Below, piece by piece: positions 27,440-37,091 of a stretch of 64,000 bases of DNA. Location of the stretch: the NCBI GenBank assembly GCA_947038155.1, contig CAMQVH010000014.1, forward strand, positions 1-64,000, written 5' to 3'. The notes beneath the pieces were generated by a model. It did no database searches. It worked only from the letters and a program-made list of their open reading frames with translations, and was not told the DNA's origin. A program made the position numbers and the translations under genes. This DNA comes from an uncultured Bacteroides sp. Lineage in GTDB: Bacteria; Bacteroidota; Bacteroidia; Bacteroidales; Bacteroidaceae. How positions within the stretch are numbered: the first letter of the stretch is position 1; each line of letters starts with the position of its first letter.

Positions 27440-27823
27440 ATGAACAAAATGAGAGTTTTTTTATTGTTTGCTGTTTTGGTTGGTGTGACAAGTGCTTGTC
27501 AATCAAAGAGCGGACAGACTGCGGGACAAGAGCAGGATGCTATGGATGATAGTCTGGCTGTCGCTCCTACAGAAGATGAGAAAACAATCTTCGGGGTAGT
27601 AGAAGATGCTTCAATGAATAATTTTATGTTGGTTACTTCGAAAGGAGATACGGTGTTCGTCAGTACAATGGATCAGGAACCAAGTGAGGTCGGTGGCTTC
27701 GAACTGGGAGATACAGTACAGGTGAATTACATAGAAGAAGAGGAAGAGCCGGGATCGAATACGATACCAACTGCAAAGAAAGTGATTGTAGTAGGGAAGA
27801 AGGCGAACCGGACAAATGACTAA
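27440..27823 (+). CDS. small acidic lipoprotein
   Basis: A 127-residue protein with a lipoprotein signal peptide ending GVTSAC, a Gln/Asp-rich linker and then a small beta-rich domain (about 50-125: TIFGVVEDASMNNFMLVTSK and the following strands). The fold looks like a small OB-type or SH3-like barrel, but I cannot name the family. It is followed after 25 bp by a second small lipoprotein gene, with a terminator after both, so they form a two-gene operon at the cell envelope. Confidence 0.75.
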   Translation: MNKMRVFLLFAVLVGVTSACQSKSGQTAGQEQDAMDDSLAVAPTEDEKTIFGVVEDASMNNFMLVTSKGDTVFVSTMDQEPSEVGGFELGDTVQVNYIEEEEEPGSNTIPTAKKVIVVGKKANRTND

Positions 27824-27848
27824 TTAATAATCTAATCAGAACTACAGA

Positions 27849-28196
27849 ATGAAAAAGAAAATGTTGGCAGCAACTCTGCTAATGGGTTTATTGGCTGCAT
27901 GTGGAGGTAACTCAGCCTCAATTGTTGGCTCATGGGTAGAACCCGTGCCAGGTATGGAAGGACAAGTACAAGGTATTAAGATGGAAGAAGGAGGCGTTGC
28001 TTCTTCTGTCAATATGGCTACCTTGGTTTATGAAAGCTGGAAACAGGAAGGAACTAAACTGATTCTGACAGGAAAAAGTATCGGAAATGGCCAGACGATT
28101 GAATTTGTGGATACGATGGATATCAAGAGACTGACGGCTGATTCTTTGGTTCTGGATAACCAAGGAATGGAAATTCGGTACGCAAAGCAGAAGTAA
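27849..28196 (+). CDS. small lipocalin-like lipoprotein
   Basis: A 115-residue protein. The lipoprotein signal ends GLLAAC and the mature part begins ASIVGSWVEPVPG. The IVGSW motif followed by short beta strands (KLILTGKSIGNGQ, DTMDIKRLTADSLVLDN) is typical of the lipocalin-like proteins common in Bacteroides. The ligand is unknown. It shares an operon with the preceding lipoprotein. Confidence 0.8.
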   Translation: MKKKMLAATLLMGLLAACGGNSASIVGSWVEPVPGMEGQVQGIKMEEGGVASSVNMATLVYESWKQEGTKLILTGKSIGNGQTIEFVDTMDIKRLTADSLVLDNQGMEIRYAKQK

Positions 28197-28216
28197 TTTG
28201 TGTTGCTGTAGAATTT

Positions 28217-28262
28217 AAAAAGCTACTTTCCAGATGATTTGTCTTTCGGAAAGTAGCTTTTT
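28217..28262. terminator. bidirectional 15-bp stem terminator
   Basis: 28217-28231 (AAAAAGCTACTTTCC) pairs perfectly with 28248-28262, with T-runs on both strands. It separates the convergent lipoprotein operon and serine palmitoyltransferase gene. Confidence 0.9.
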
Positions 28263-28285
28263 TTATAGCTTTTCAGAGATGCTGC

Positions 28286-29470
28286 TTACAAAAGGTCTAA
28301 AGCCTTGAAAGCTTTCACTAACTTTTCTACAGCACTGTCTATTTGTTCTTTGGTGTGAGTAGCCATTAATGCCACGCGTACCAATGTGTCTTGTGGAGCA
28401 CATGCCGGCGGAATGACCGGATTGATGAATACGCCTTCGTCGAAAGCTAACTTAGTAACCATGAAAGTCTTCTCCGTATCGCGTACATAAAGAGGAATGA
28501 TAGGAGATTCGGTAGCACCGATCTCGAAGCCTGCTTCACGGAAACGTTTCAGAGCATAGTTGGTTGCTTCCCACAGAGCGTTCAGTCTTTCCGGTTCGTT
28601 CTGGATAATATGAAGCGCTTCCAAAGCAGCTGCTGTTGCAGCCGGAGTGTTGGATGCACTAAAAATATAAGTACGTGCATTGTGTCGCAGCCAGTTGATG
28701 ATAGAAGAATCAGCAGCGATAAAACCGCCGATAGAGGCCAGTGACTTACTGAAAGTACCCATGATCAGGTCTACTTCGTGTGTCAGACCGAAATGGTCGC
28801 ATACACCACGTCCCTGTTTTCCGAATACACCCAGACCGTGAGCTTCGTCTACCATGATAGTAGCATTATATTTATGTTTCAGGCGAACGATTTCGGGTAG
28901 GTTTGCCAAGTCACCTTCCATAGAGAATACACCATCTACTATGATCAGTTTCACTGAATCCGGATTGCACTTCTGAAGTTGCTTTTCCAGATCCGCCATA
29001 TCGTTGTGCTTATATTTTAATTGCTGTGAGAAGGAGAGACGACGACCATCTACGATAGAGGCATGGTCACGGTCATCACATATTATATAATCATTTCGGT
29101 CGGTCAGGCATGAGATAACTCCGGAATTAACCGTAAAACCGGTAGAGAAGCAAAGTGCTTCATCCTTGCCAACAAAGGCAGCCAGTTCTTTTTCAAGTTG
29201 AACATGAAGATCGAGCGTACCATTCAGAAAACGTGAACCGGCACAACCGGAACCGTATTTGCGCATGGCTTTGATACCTGCTTCAATCACTCTTTCATCT
29301 CCCGTAAGGCCAGTGTATGCATTGGACCCGAACATTAACACATGTTGTCCGCCCATTTCTACTTCTGTACCCTGCTTTCCCTCAATCTCACGGAAATATG
29401 GGTAAACGCCCTGTGCCATAAATTTCTGTGGCAGGTCGTACTTAGCTAACTTCTCTTGTAATAATCCCAT
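28286..29470 (-). CDS. spt: serine palmitoyltransferase
   Basis: A 394-residue PLP enzyme of the alpha-oxoamine synthase family. It condenses serine with a fatty acyl-CoA to give 3-ketosphinganine, the first step of Bacteroides sphingolipid synthesis. Visible features are the glycine-rich AGSRFLNGT, the PLP-binding Asp in MVDEAHGLGVFG and the Schiff-base Lys in GTFSKSLASIGG. The length and sequence fit the characterised Bacteroides enzyme. Family members such as glycine C-acetyltransferase (Kbl) and BioF share the fold, so automated annotation often calls it Kbl, but the close resemblance to the B. thetaiotaomicron enzyme favours Spt. A lipid kinase gene diverges from it. Confidence 0.88.
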   Translation of the reverse strand: MGLLQEKLAKYDLPQKFMAQGVYPYFREIEGKQGTEVEMGGQHVLMFGSNAYTGLTGDERVIEAGIKAMRKYGSGCAGSRFLNGTLDLHVQLEKELAAFVGKDEALCFSTGFTVNSGVISCLTDRNDYIICDDRDHASIVDGRRLSFSQQLKYKHNDMADLEKQLQKCNPDSVKLIIVDGVFSMEGDLANLPEIVRLKHKYNATIMVDEAHGLGVFGKQGRGVCDHFGLTHEVDLIMGTFSKSLASIGGFIAADSSIINWLRHNARTYIFSASNTPAATAAALEALHIIQNEPERLNALWEATNYALKRFREAGFEIGATESPIIPLYVRDTEKTFMVTKLAFDEGVFINPVIPPACAPQDTLVRVALMATHTKEQIDSAVEKLVKAFKALDLL

Positions 29471-29555
29471 GAATTATAATTTATTATACTCATACTCAGA
29501 TCATTCGCTGATGATCTAATTTCCTTTTATCTTAACAAGTGTTTAAAACAGGGGG

Positions 29556-29563
29556 CAAAGATA
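29556..29563 (-). promoter_or_regulatory. -7 promoter box for spt
   Basis: The minus strand reads TATCTTTG, a match to TAnnTTTG, about 85 bp upstream of the spt ATG. The 220-bp divergent region also carries plus-strand boxes for the lipid kinase. Confidence 0.5.
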
Positions 29564-29657
29564 ACAAAATTTGCTTTTATCTGTTCTTTTTAAAAGAAAA
29601 AAGTTGCTCCCATGAGATTAGAAACCTCTAATAGATCAAAATTTAATATATTTGTAT

Positions 29658-29665
29658 TACTTTTG
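29658..29665 (+). promoter_or_regulatory. -7 promoter box for the lipid kinase gene
   Basis: TACTTTTG matches TAnnTTTG and lies 25 bp before the ATG at 29691. A second box, TATATTTG, lies at 29647-29654. Both overlap the upstream TTG start at 29652, so that start is not credible. Confidence 0.55.
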
Positions 29666-29690
29666 TCGTCTACAATTGACAAAGATTAGC

Positions 29691-30716
29691 ATGAACGAAA
29701 GAATGAAAAGAATAATATTCGTCGTCAATCCTATTTCGGGAACACAAAGTAAAGAATTGATTCTTAACTTGCTGGATGAAAAAATTGATAAGGCGAGATA
29801 CACTTGGGAAGTAGTGTATACGGAAAGAGCCGGTCATGCAGTAGAGATAGCTGCCAAAGCTGCGGAAGAGAAAGCTGACATCGTTGTGGCTATCGGGGGG
29901 GACGGAACAATTAATGAAATAGCTCGTTCGCTGGTACATACTGATACCGCATTGGGAATTATTCCCTGCGGATCGGGGAATGGACTGGCGCGGCATCTGC
30001 ATATACCTATGGAACCTAAGAAGGCACTGGAAGTGCTCAATGAGGGATGCCTGGATACCATAGATTATGGTAAGATTAATGGTACGGACTTTTTCTGTAC
30101 TTGTGGAGTAGGGTTTGATGCATTTGTCAGTTTGAAATTTGCTCATGCCGGAAAGCGCGGACTATTGACTTATCTCGAAAAGACGCTGCAGGAAAGTCTT
30201 AAATATCAGCCCGAAACATATGAACTGGAAACGGAAAACGGAGTCAGCAAGTATAAAGCTTTTCTAATTGCCTGCGGAAATGCGTCGCAATATGGAAACA
30301 ATGCATATATAGCTCCGCAAGCCACATTGACGGATGGTTTGCTAGATGTGACCATCCTCGAGCCTTTTACCGTTTTGGATGTACCCTCTCTTGCTTTCCA
30401 GTTATTTAATAAAACTATTGATCAGAACAGCCGGATCAAGACATTCCGTTGTAAGAAGTTGTGTATTCGACGGGCCGTGCCGGGAGTCGTGCATTTTGAC
30501 GGTGACCCGATGGAGACGGAGGCGGATGTAAATATCGAACTTATTAAAAGCGGACTGCGTGTAGTTGTGCCGAAGACAGAAGAAAAAGATGCGGCCAACG
30601 TTCTTCAAAGAGCACAGGAATATGTGAACGGAATAAAACTGATTAACGAGGCGATTGTGGACAATATAACAGATAAAAACAAGAAAATATTGAAAAAGCT
30701 GACAAAGAAAGTCTGA
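29691..30716 (+). CDS. diacylglycerol/sphingosine kinase family lipid kinase
   Basis: A 341-residue DAGK_cat-family protein. It opens with RIIFVVNPISGTQSK and has the nucleotide-binding GGDGTINEIARSL and the second signature PCGSGNGLARHLHIP. The C-terminal domain has the usual FDGDP motif. The family phosphorylates lipid alcohols (diacylglycerol, sphingoid bases) at the inner membrane using ATP. Divergence from the sphingolipid gene spt suggests a sphingoid substrate, but this is inference. The start at 29691 was chosen over a TTG at 29652 because promoter boxes lie between them. Confidence 0.88.
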   Translation: MNERMKRIIFVVNPISGTQSKELILNLLDEKIDKARYTWEVVYTERAGHAVEIAAKAAEEKADIVVAIGGDGTINEIARSLVHTDTALGIIPCGSGNGLARHLHIPMEPKKALEVLNEGCLDTIDYGKINGTDFFCTCGVGFDAFVSLKFAHAGKRGLLTYLEKTLQESLKYQPETYELETENGVSKYKAFLIACGNASQYGNNAYIAPQATLTDGLLDVTILEPFTVLDVPSLAFQLFNKTIDQNSRIKTFRCKKLCIRRAVPGVVHFDGDPMETEADVNIELIKSGLRVVVPKTEEKDAANVLQRAQEYVNGIKLINEAIVDNITDKNKKILKKLTKKV

Positions 30717-30744
30717 AATAAATGCCGATTTCTGATTTATTGTG

Positions 30745-30752
30745 TACTTTTG
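30745..30752 (+). promoter_or_regulatory. -7 promoter box for aspS
   Basis: TACTTTTG matches TAnnTTTG and lies 39 bp upstream of the aspS ATG. Confidence 0.5.
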
Positions 30753-30791
30753 CAAGCTACTTAACGAAAAATATCATAAATATTAGAAAAT

Positions 30792-32555
30792 ATGTTCAGA
30801 ACGCACACATGTGGAGAACTGAGAATCTCCGATGTAAATAAACAAATCACGCTGTCTGGATGGGTACAGCGCAGCCGTAAAATGGGAGGTATGACTTTCA
30901 TTGACCTTCGCGACCGTTACGGTATTACCCAGTTAGTTTTTAATGAAGAAATTAATGCTGAACTTTGCGACCGTGCCAATAAACTGGGTCGTGAATTCGT
31001 GATTCAGATCACAGGAACAGTGAATGAACGTTTCAGCAAGAATGCAAACATCCCTACCGGAGATATTGAAATTATCGTTTCCGAACTGAACGTTCTGAAC
31101 ACCGCCATGACTCCTCCGTTTACAATTGAGGATAATACGGACGGTGGTGATGATATCCGTATGAAATACCGTTATCTGGATTTGCGTCGTAATGCCGTAC
31201 GCTCTAATCTGGAATTACGTCATAAGATGACAATCGAAGTACGCAAGTATCTTGATAGCTTGGGCTTTATAGAGGTAGAAACTCCTGTGCTGATCGGTTC
31301 TACTCCGGAAGGTGCACGTGACTTCGTGGTACCTTCACGCATGAATCCGGGACAATTCTATGCACTTCCGCAATCTCCGCAGACACTGAAACAGTTACTG
31401 ATGGTTTCCGGTTTCGACCGTTATTTCCAGATTGCAAAATGTTTCCGTGACGAAGACTTGCGTGCCGACCGTCAACCGGAATTTACACAGATTGACTGTG
31501 AAATGAGTTTCGTAGAACAGGAAGACATCATTTCTACTTTCGAAGGAATGGCCAAACATCTGTTCAAGACTCTTCGGGGTGTTGAACTGACTGAACCGTT
31601 CCAGCGTATGCCTTGGGCTGATGCCATGAAATATTATGGCAGCGACAAACCGGATTTGCGTTTCGGCATGAAGTTCGTCGAACTGATGGACATCATGAAA
31701 GGTCACGGTTTCTCTGTATTCGATAATGCCGCATACGTTGGTGGTATCTGTGCGGAAGGGGCTGCTACTTATACCCGTAAACAACTCGATGCCTTGACCG
31801 AATTCGTCAAGAAACCGCAGATTGGTGCGAAAGGTATGGTGTATGCTCGTGTAGAAGCAGACGGTACGGTGAAATCAAGTGTAGACAAATTCTATACACA
31901 GGAAGTGCTGCAACAGATGAAGGAAGCATTTGGCGCTAAACCGGGTGATTTGATTCTGATTCTTTCTGGCGATGACGTGATGAAAACACGTAAGCAACTT
32001 TGTGAACTTCGTCTGGAAATGGGTTCTCAACTGGGATTGCGTGATAAGAATAAGTTTGTTTGCCTTTGGGTGATTGACTTCCCAATGTTTGAATGGAGTG
32101 AGGAAGAAGGTCGTCTGATGGCTATGCACCATCCGTTTACGCATCCGAAAGAAGAAGATATTCCATTGCTGGATACTGACCCGGCTGCTGTGCGTGCCGA
32201 TGCTTATGATATGGTTGTCAACGGCGTGGAAGTCGGTGGAGGATCTATCCGTATTCACGATGCCCAGTTGCAAGCCAGAATGTTCGAAATCCTTGGCTTC
32301 ACACCGGAGAAGGCACAGGCTCAGTTTGGCTTCCTGATGAATGCCTTCAAGTATGGTGCACCTCCTCACGGTGGTTTGGCATACGGTCTTGACCGTTGGG
32401 TGTCTCTTTTCGCCGGTCTGGATTCTATCCGTGACTGTATCGCATTCCCCAAAAATAACTCAGGACGCGATGTAATGTTGGATGCACCGTCTGAAATTGA
32501 TCAGACTCAACTTGACGAACTCAACCTGATCGTTGATATCAAAGAAAATAAGTAA
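30792..32555 (+). CDS. aspS: aspartyl-tRNA synthetase
   Basis: A 587-residue class II synthetase of the bacterial type. It has an N-terminal OB-fold anticodon-binding domain (about 15-105, with [20 protein letters not shown]), a catalytic core with motif 2 ([18 protein letters not shown]), a bacterial GAD insertion domain (about 290-420) and motif 3 ([15 protein letters not shown]). It charges tRNA-Asp with aspartate. The downstream envelope gene starts after 3 bp, so the two are probably co-transcribed. Confidence 0.98.
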   Translation: MFRTHTCGELRISDVNKQITLSGWVQRSRKMGGMTFIDLRDRYGITQLVFNEEINAELCDRANKLGREFVIQITGTVNERFSKNANIPTGDIEIIVSELNVLNTAMTPPFTIEDNTDGGDDIRMKYRYLDLRRNAVRSNLELRHKMTIEVRKYLDSLGFIEVETPVLIGSTPEGARDFVVPSRMNPGQFYALPQSPQTLKQLLMVSGFDRYFQIAKCFRDEDLRADRQPEFTQIDCEMSFVEQEDIISTFEGMAKHLFKTLRGVELTEPFQRMPWADAMKYYGSDKPDLRFGMKFVELMDIMKGHGFSVFDNAAYVGGICAEGAATYTRKQLDALTEFVKKPQIGAKGMVYARVEADGTVKSSVDKFYTQEVLQQMKEAFGAKPGDLILILSGDDVMKTRKQLCELRLEMGSQLGLRDKNKFVCLWVIDFPMFEWSEEEGRLMAMHHPFTHPKEEDIPLLDTDPAAVRADAYDMVVNGVEVGGGSIRIHDAQLQARMFEILGFTPEKAQAQFGFLMNAFKYGAPPHGGLAYGLDRWVSLFAGLDSIRDCIAFPKNNSGRDVMLDAPSEIDQTQLDELNLIVDIKENK

Positions 32556-32558
32556 ACG

Positions 32559-34496
32559 ATGAACAAATATCGTTCTCTTTATAATACCACCCTGTCACTC
32601 ATAATTAATTTATTATTAGTGATGGGGTGCTTTATTCTCTGTCGTGTCATCTTTCTGATAGAAAATCTGAAGGCTTTTTCCGATCTTTCAGCCGGACGAA
32701 TCTGGAGAATGTTCGAGGGGGGATTCCTTTTTGATACTTCTGCCATTCTTTATACGAATCTTCTGTATATTTTCCTGATGCTGATTCCGCTTCATTATAA
32801 AGAAAATGTAATATATCAGAAAATTACAAAGGGGATTTTTGTGACAACCAACCTGATTGTCATTATTATGAACTTGATGGATACGGTTTATTTCCAATAT
32901 ACCCATCGAAGAACGACTGCGTCCGTATTCAGCGAATTTAAGAATGAAGGGAATCTGGGAGGTATTATAGGGACAGAATTATTGAATCACTGGTATCTGA
33001 CGTTGTTTGCCATTGCTTTTGGTTATGCTTTATTTAAGTTGTATCGTAAGCCGAAGCCGGTAAAGGTAGAGCGTATGCCGGTTTATTATACGGTTCATTT
33101 GCTTACTTTGGGGCTTGGAGTGTACTTGTGTATCGGCGGAATGCGTGGCGGATTTACCGGCATGGTGCGTCCAATCACAATCAGCAACGCCAATAAGTAT
33201 GTAGACCGGCCGATGGAGACGGGGATCGTACTGAATACCCCTTTTTCTATCTTCCGCACGTTTGGAAAGACCTCATTTGCCATACCTCAGTATTTCGATA
33301 AAGAGAAGATGGAAGCTTTGTACACGCCGGTGCATATGCCTGCGGATAGTGTGCAATTCAGGCCGTTGAATGTGGTTGTTTTTATTCTGGAGAGCTTTAG
33401 CAAAGAGAATAGCGGCTTTCTGAATGAAGAATTGGACAATGGAACCTATAAGGGATATATGCCTTTCCTTGATTCGTTGATGGCTGAAGGTCTGACTTTT
33501 AAATACTCATTCTCTAATGGTATGAAGAGTATCGACGGAATGCCTTCCGTATTGTCAGGTATCCCGATGTTTATAGAACCGTTCTTTCTGACACCATCTT
33601 CTTTGAACACAGTATCCAGTATAGGCGGGGAGTTGGGCAAAAAAGGATATTACACCGCTTTCTTCCACGGGGCGGACAATGGCTCTATGGGATTTGAAGC
33701 TTTTGCACGTACGGCAGGGTACACCAATTACTTTGGTCGTACGGAATATAATCAGGCTAATCCGGGTAACAAGGATTTTGACGGGCATTGGGGAATTTGG
33801 GATGAGAAATTCTTCCAGTTCTTTGGCAATACTTTATCCGGCTTTCAGCAGCCTTTTGCAGCTGCGTTGTTCAGCCTTTCTTCCCATCATCCGTTTGCAG
33901 TTCCGGCAGAATACGAAGGCGTTTTCCCGAAAGGGAATAAAGCTATTCGTCAGTGCATCGGATACACGGATCATGCTTTGAGGTTGTTCTTTGAAAAGGT
34001 TTCGAAAGAACCGTGGTATAAAAATACGCTGTTCGTATTTACAGCAGATCATACCAACTCGCCGGAACATCCGGAGTATGAGACGGAAAGCGGATTGTTC
34101 TCCGTTCCTGTAGTGTTTTATCAGCCGGGAAGTGATTTGAAAGGTTTCCGTAAAGATGTGATAGCACAACAAATTGATATTATGCCTACTGTATTGGGGT
34201 ATTTAGGGTATGACAAACCATTTGTTTCCTTTGGGTGTGACTTATTGAATACGCCTGCTGAGGATACGTATGCCGTAAATTATATCAATGGAATATATCA
34301 ATTCTTTAAAGGTGACTATTTATTGCAGTTTGATGGCCGGAACGCCGTAGCCATGTATGCGTTTAAAACGGATAAGTTGCTGGAACATAATCTTCTGGGA
34401 CAGATTGATGTGCAACAGTCGATGGAAGATGAGCTGAAAGCAATCATCCAGCAGTACATGATACGAATGAATAACGACGAACTTGTTGTGAAATGA
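32559..34496 (+). CDS. LtaS/OpgB-like membrane phosphotransferase (sulfatase fold)
   Basis: A 645-residue protein with five N-terminal membrane helices (about 12-215) and a periplasmic alkaline-phosphatase-superfamily domain (about 265-600). Metal-site motifs include VFILESFSKENSG, the nucleophile region GMKSIDGMPSVLSG (apparently Ser rather than the usual Thr), HGADNG and FTADHTN. Relatives transfer phosphoglycerol or phosphoethanolamine onto envelope glycans or lipids. In a Gram-negative organism it does not make lipoteichoic acid. Its stop overlaps the GtrA gene by 4 bp (ATGA). Confidence 0.88.
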   Translation: MNKYRSLYNTTLSLIINLLLVMGCFILCRVIFLIENLKAFSDLSAGRIWRMFEGGFLFDTSAILYTNLLYIFLMLIPLHYKENVIYQKITKGIFVTTNLIVIIMNLMDTVYFQYTHRRTTASVFSEFKNEGNLGGIIGTELLNHWYLTLFAIAFGYALFKLYRKPKPVKVERMPVYYTVHLLTLGLGVYLCIGGMRGGFTGMVRPITISNANKYVDRPMETGIVLNTPFSIFRTFGKTSFAIPQYFDKEKMEALYTPVHMPADSVQFRPLNVVVFILESFSKENSGFLNEELDNGTYKGYMPFLDSLMAEGLTFKYSFSNGMKSIDGMPSVLSGIPMFIEPFFLTPSSLNTVSSIGGELGKKGYYTAFFHGADNGSMGFEAFARTAGYTNYFGRTEYNQANPGNKDFDGHWGIWDEKFFQFFGNTLSGFQQPFAAALFSLSSHHPFAVPAEYEGVFPKGNKAIRQCIGYTDHALRLFFEKVSKEPWYKNTLFVFTADHTNSPEHPEYETESGLFSVPVVFYQPGSDLKGFRKDVIAQQIDIMPTVLGYLGYDKPFVSFGCDLLNTPAEDTYAVNYINGIYQFFKGDYLLQFDGRNAVAMYAFKTDKLLEHNLLGQIDVQQSMEDELKAIIQQYMIRMNNDELVVK

Positions 34497-34882
34497 AAGA
34501 ATCAGTGCGCATATTTCGCTTTATAGTAATCGGAACGATGAATGCTTTGATCATGGCCCTTGTTGTGTGGCTGATGATGAGAGAAATGTCATTCGAAGGT
34601 GACTATATGGTGGCTAATGTAACTGCGTATATTATAGCCCAGATTCATAACTTTATCTGGTGCAAGTATTGGATATTCCCCGTAGAAAAAAGAAAGAACA
34701 ATGTCTGGAAACAGATACTATTCTTCTGTTCTGCTTTCGGGGTTGCTTACACTGCGCAGTTTTTATTCCTTATTTTGTTGGTAGAAGGTCTGGATGTCAA
34801 TGAATATCTGGCCCAGTTCCTTGGATTGTTTATTTACGGAGCTGCCAACTTTATTGCTAATAAGAAGATTACTTTCCAATAA
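34493..34882 (+). CDS. GtrA family membrane protein
   Basis: A 129-residue protein with four membrane helices (about 8-28, 38-55, 75-95, 100-120) and the family end FIYGAANFIANKKITF. GtrA-like proteins are thought to flip undecaprenyl-phosphate-linked sugars for envelope glycosylation. Translational coupling to the preceding phosphotransferase suggests both modify the same envelope glycan or lipid. Confidence 0.88.
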   Translation: MKESVRIFRFIVIGTMNALIMALVVWLMMREMSFEGDYMVANVTAYIIAQIHNFIWCKYWIFPVEKRKNNVWKQILFFCSAFGVAYTAQFLFLILLVEGLDVNEYLAQFLGLFIYGAANFIANKKITFQ

Positions 34883-34890
34883 AAAAGGAT

Positions 34891-34953
34891 ATAATACGGA
34901 GGTCCACAAGAGTTGCTACTCAGGCTTTTACTCTTGTGGACCTCTTGTATTAT
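34891..34953. terminator. long bidirectional hairpin between convergent genes
   Basis: GAGGTCCACAAGAGT (34899-34913) pairs perfectly with 34930-34944. A further 7-bp stem (ATAATAC with GTATTAT) extends it beyond a small bulge. It separates gtrA from the convergent agu operon. T-runs are modest on both strands. Confidence 0.8.
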
Positions 34954-34984
34954 TTCTATCGGTGATCAATTGTGATTCTGCTCG

Positions 34985-35869
34985 TTAATCCAAAAAACGT
35001 TTGGTGAGTCCGTCATATTCATCAATTCGACGGTCACGGAGGAAGGGCCACCAGCGGCGGACGTTCTCCGAACGTTCCATGTCTATTTCAACTACCATGT
35101 TTTCAGGATGATCGTTGCTTGCCTGTGCCAGAAACTCTCCTTGCGGTCCGGCTACGAAGCTATTTCCCCAAAACTGTATGCCGTTCGTTTGACCGGAAGG
35201 GTCGGGCTCGTGCCCTACACGGTTGACAGAGATAACCGGAAGACCGTTTGCCACTGCATGAGCACGTTGGGAGATTATCCACGCATTGAGCTGACGGGCT
35301 TTTTCGTCGTCCGTATCGCTACTTTCCCAGCCGATGGCGGTAGGATAAATTAGAAGTTCAGCGCCTTTCAGAGCCATCAGACGGGCAGCTTCCGGATACC
35401 ATTGATCCCAGCATACCAGTACTCCCAGTTTGCCTAAGGATGTCTGAATCGGTTCGAAACCTATATCTCCGGGGGTGAAATAAAACTTTTCGTAATAGGC
35501 AGGATCATCGGGAATGTGCATTTTCCGATATTTTCCGGCAATACTTCCGTCGCGGTCGAAAACGACAGCTGTGTTATGATATAGGCCCGGTGCGCGTTTT
35601 TCAAAGAGTGAAGCAACAAGCACTACCTTATTAGCTGCTGCCAGTTCGGAGTAGAAACCTGTAGATGGTCCGGGGATAGGCTCGGCAAGGTCAAACAGAT
35701 TCGTATTTTCTGTCTGGCAGAAATAAAGTGAATTGTGCAACTCCTGCAGCACGATCAGTTGTGCTCCGTGAGCAGCACAGGCTTCAATGCTTTTAGCGAG
35801 GTTCATCAGGTTGACCCGAATATCTGCGGTATTGGATTGTTGGATTAATCCTACTTTTATCTTTCTCAT
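34985..35869 (-). CDS. aguB: N-carbamoylputrescine amidohydrolase
   Basis: A 294-residue nitrilase-superfamily enzyme with the Glu-Lys-Cys triad in VLQELHN, KYRKMHIPDDP and VLVCWDQWYPE. It hydrolyses N-carbamoylputrescine to putrescine, CO2 and ammonia. It lies 36 bp downstream of the agmatine deiminase gene, so the pair converts agmatine to putrescine without urea. It is cytoplasmic. Confidence 0.93.
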   Translation of the reverse strand: MRKIKVGLIQQSNTADIRVNLMNLAKSIEACAAHGAQLIVLQELHNSLYFCQTENTNLFDLAEPIPGPSTGFYSELAAANKVVLVASLFEKRAPGLYHNTAVVFDRDGSIAGKYRKMHIPDDPAYYEKFYFTPGDIGFEPIQTSLGKLGVLVCWDQWYPEAARLMALKGAELLIYPTAIGWESSDTDDEKARQLNAWIISQRAHAVANGLPVISVNRVGHEPDPSGQTNGIQFWGNSFVAGPQGEFLAQASNDHPENMVVEIDMERSENVRRWWPFLRDRRIDEYDGLTKRFLD

Positions 35870-35905
35870 GATGAATAATTATTTAATATACTACTGAAAT
35901 GTCCG

Positions 35906-36949
35906 TTATTGGATAACACCTGACGGATACTGCATGGTGACGCAATGCAGAGAACCGTGTTGCTTGATCAATGCCCGGCAATCAATACCGATGACCTGAT
36001 GTTTAGGGAATGCTTGTTGTAATACTTCTCCCGCCTTCCGGTCATTATCCGGCTGTTGATAGGTGGGGTAAAGAATTGCATCATTCATAATCAGAAAGTT
36101 GGCATAGGTAGCAGGCAGTCGTTCACCGTCTTCTTCTATCTTGTCTGCCATTGGCAAAGCCAGCAGGCGATAGGGCTCTCCTGCCAATGTGCGGAATGTT
36201 TTTAATTGTTCCTCCATGGCATGCAGTGCTTCATAATGTTCGTCTTCGGTATTGTCGCATTTCACGTAGGCAATGGTGTCGGTGGAACAGAAGCGTGCCA
36301 AGGTGTCGATATGACTGTCGGTATCATCGCCGGCCAGATAACCGTGATCCAGCCAGAGGACTTTCTGCAGGTGGAAAGTTGATTTGAGATATTCTTCTAT
36401 CTCTACTTGATTCAGTTTCCCGTTCCGGTGGGGGGAGAGCAGGCATTCGGTGGTGGTAAGCAGTGTTCCCATACCGTCGCTTTCGATGGAACCTCCTTCG
36501 AGAACGAAGTCAAGACAGTCTATATACTGGCCTTTCAGCGCTCCGGCTTTTACAGCCTGTCCGGTAATCAGATTATCCAGTTCGGAGGCGAACTTCAATC
36601 CCCAGCCGTTGAATGTGAAGTCGAGCAGGGAAGGGTTGCCGGTATCTATCATGGTGATAGCTCCGTGGTCGCGTGCCCATGTGTCGTTTGTCTCACATTT
36701 CAGAAAGCGGACATTGTCCATGTTTACGGTAGCCACTATCTGTTTCTTTACTTCTTCGGGCTCGGGAGTCACGATTAATAATAACTCACGTTTGGCTATT
36801 TCTTTGGCTATGTTGACAAAACATTCTTGTACTTCTTTCAGCATATATGCCCAATCTGTACCGGCATGCGGCCATGTCAACTGTATGCCGCTTTGCAGAT
36901 GCCATTCGGCAGGCAGGTGAGGAGCTCTCATTTCTACCTGTACAGTCAT
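35906..36949 (-). CDS. aguA: agmatine deiminase
   Basis: A 347-residue enzyme of the PAD_porph family that converts agmatine to N-carbamoylputrescine. It has FLKCETNDTWARDHG, the metal/substrate motif LEGGSIESDG, a catalytic His region (DDTDSHIDTLARF) and the nucleophilic Cys in HGSLHCVTMQYP. I choose the ATG at 36949 (MTVQVEMRAPHLPAEW), which has GGAAAG just upstream. An in-frame ATG at 37021 would add 24 residues that do not look like family sequence. The gene is the first of the aguA-aguB pair. Confidence 0.9.
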   Translation of the reverse strand: MTVQVEMRAPHLPAEWHLQSGIQLTWPHAGTDWAYMLKEVQECFVNIAKEIAKRELLLIVTPEPEEVKKQIVATVNMDNVRFLKCETNDTWARDHGAITMIDTGNPSLLDFTFNGWGLKFASELDNLITGQAVKAGALKGQYIDCLDFVLEGGSIESDGMGTLLTTTECLLSPHRNGKLNQVEIEEYLKSTFHLQKVLWLDHGYLAGDDTDSHIDTLARFCSTDTIAYVKCDNTEDEHYEALHAMEEQLKTFRTLAGEPYRLLALPMADKIEEDGERLPATYANFLIMNDAILYPTYQQPDNDRKAGEVLQQAFPKHQVIGIDCRALIKQHGSLHCVTMQYPSGVIQ

Positions 36950-37091
36950 ATTCTTTCCAAAGTTTAATTGCAAATCTTTTTCCGAGCCACTGGGGCTGGG
37001 AAGTCCAACCATGATTCCCATCAGACTATATTATATTTAGTTATAAAATCAGTTTATAAAATGAGCGGGTACCAGTCTTTTGACACATACC

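Noticed and set aside
29652..29690. Upstream TTG start for the lipid kinase
   Set aside because: Promoter boxes at 29647-29665 overlap it, and the added residues do not look like the family.
36450..36920. 156-residue plus-strand ORF opposite agmatine deiminase
   Set aside because: It is antisense to a well conserved enzyme with catalytic motifs.
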